Below, piece by piece: positions 7,470 through 8,278 of a stretch of DNA of 8,278 nucleotides. Each line of letters starts with the position of its first letter. Positions within the stretch are counted from its first letter, which is position 1. Made by a program: the position numbers and the translations under genes. The notes below the pieces were generated by a model. It was given only the letters and a program-made list of their open reading frames with translations, searched no databases and was not told the origin of the DNA. The stretch is from Gammaproteobacteria bacterium (GTDB taxonomy: Bacteria > Pseudomonadota > Gammaproteobacteria > Immundisolibacterales > Immundisolibacteraceae): contig QNFC01000063.1 in assembly GCA_003645395.1 (NCBI GenBank), positions 1-8,278 of the forward strand, given 5' to 3'.

Positions 7470-8278
7470 GGGGCTAGTTGCTCAGCCAGTCTCCCATGTG
7501 CGCCCGCCAGCCATTGGCTGACTGCCTCACTCCAGGCTTCGCGGGGCGAGTCGAGGGCCAAACTACTCTGTTCCAGGCCGGTCTGCTCTATTCCGGTCAA
7601 CAGAATATTAAGCAGGGGCTGGACCTGCTCAATATCAGTGTCGGCAAAACAACCATCGTTAAAGGCCACCAACCAGGCCATTTGAAAAGTCACCGGCAGT
7701 GGCTCGAGGCGATCCTGTTTTAGAATTTCCCGCAAAATTCGACCCCGGGCGATGGCCGCTTCCATCGATGCCTCCAGCCGGGCACCGAAACGGGTGAAGG
7801 CCTCCAGCTCCATAAACTGGAGGTAATCGAGTTTCATGCGGCCGGCTTCTTCTTTAATCCGCGGATGCTGGGCCTGGCCGCCGATGCGGGAGACGGACCG
7901 GGCAATGTCTATCGCCGGGCGAAACCCGCCGGCAAATAGCTCACGATCCAGATAGAGCTGGCCGTCGGTAATCGAGATCAGATTGGTGGGAATATAAGCG
8001 GCGATCTCGCCCTGATTGGTTTCAATGATCGGCAAGGCGGTCATGCTGCCACCGCCGTGGGCGGCATTAAGACAGGTAGAACGCTCAAGCAGCCGGGCGT
8101 GAACCGAGAATATATCGCCCGGATAAGCCTCACGACCCGGCGGCCGGCGCAGCAGTAATGAAAGCTCGCGATAGGTTTTGGCGTGGGTACTCAAATCGTC
8201 ATAAACCACCAGGGTGTCACGGCCCTGCTGCATCCAGTATTCGGCCACCGCACAACCGGCAAACGGCGCCAGGTACTG
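7466..8278 (-). CDS. atpA: F-type (N-ATPase-like) ATP synthase subunit alpha (5' partial)
   Basis: C-terminal 270 residues of the alpha subunit, part of the alpha3-beta3 catalytic head; the 5' part lies beyond the right edge. The visible part starts at QYLAPFAGCAVAEYWMQQGR, followed by Walker B-like DTLVVYDDLS (21-30), the conserved LLLRRPPGREAYPGDIFSVH (41-60), TNLISITDGQLYLDRELF (98-115), and SVSRIGGQAQ (128-137), whose Arg131 corresponds to the alpha arginine near the catalytic site. The helical C-terminal domain contains KLDYLQFMELEAFTRFGARL. A GTG at 8246-8248 is in frame but internal, since homology continues to the window edge. Walker A and the N-terminal barrel are not visible. The stop overlaps the gamma start, placing both in one operon. 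Confidence 0.95.
   Translation of the reverse strand, partial: QYLAPFAGCAVAEYWMQQGRDTLVVYDDLSTHAKTYRELSLLLRRPPGREAYPGDIFSVHARLLERSTCLNAAHGGGSMTALPIIETNQGEIAAYIPTNLISITDGQLYLDRELFAGGFRPAIDIARSVSRIGGQAQHPRIKEEAGRMKLDYLQFMELEAFTRFGARLEASMEAAIARGRILREILKQDRLEPLPVTFQMAWLVAFNDGCFADTDIEQVQPLLNILLTGIEQTGLEQSSLALDSPREAWSEAVSQWLAGAHGRLAEQLAP

Overview
The window looks like a bacterial chromosome segment with moderately high GC, tightly packed genes and Shine-Dalgarno sites. It is most likely from a gammaproteobacterium or a related environmental proteobacterium. That placement is inferred from the gene families and the overall look of the proteins; there is no rRNA or other taxonomic marker to confirm it.

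Layout: (a) Positions 1-963, plus strand, hold the 3' end of an unrecognised gene followed by a sulfotransferase gene. The sulfotransferase is broken: it needs a one-base frameshift near 731-745 to read through, and it has lost its C-terminal end. (b) Positions 964-1070 are a short convergent junction with a small hairpin and short direct repeats. (c) Positions 1071-6461, minus strand, are a compact four-gene exporter operon. In transcription order it encodes an HlyD-type periplasmic adaptor, a double ABC ATPase, an RbbA-type ABC-2 permease and a YhhJ/YbhR-type ABC-2 permease. Every junction overlaps (22 nt, then two ATGA overlaps). (d) Positions 6579-8278, minus strand, hold the end of an F-type ATP synthase operon: the alpha subunit (5' part outside the window) overlapping the gamma subunit. 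Gamma is followed by the exporter instead of the beta and epsilon genes. This order, together with the divergent gamma sequence, points to the alternative 'N-ATPase' type of F-ATPase, in which alpha and gamma are the last genes.

How they work together: the exporter genes together should make a tripartite pump. The double ATPase powers a heterodimeric membrane channel, and the adaptor links it to an outer-membrane duct such as TolC, encoded elsewhere. The N-ATPase genes belong to a rotary ATPase thought to act as an ATP-driven ion pump. Sitting next to each other may reflect a shared accessory (ion or envelope stress) region, but the sequence alone does not prove a functional link. No tRNA, rRNA, CRISPR array, insertion sequence or transposase was seen, and no gene-free stretch reaches 300 bases. 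I did not find a clearly new system; the most unusual points are the split RbbA-like layout, the asymmetric ATP sites in its ATPase, and the decayed sulfotransferase at the operon edge.
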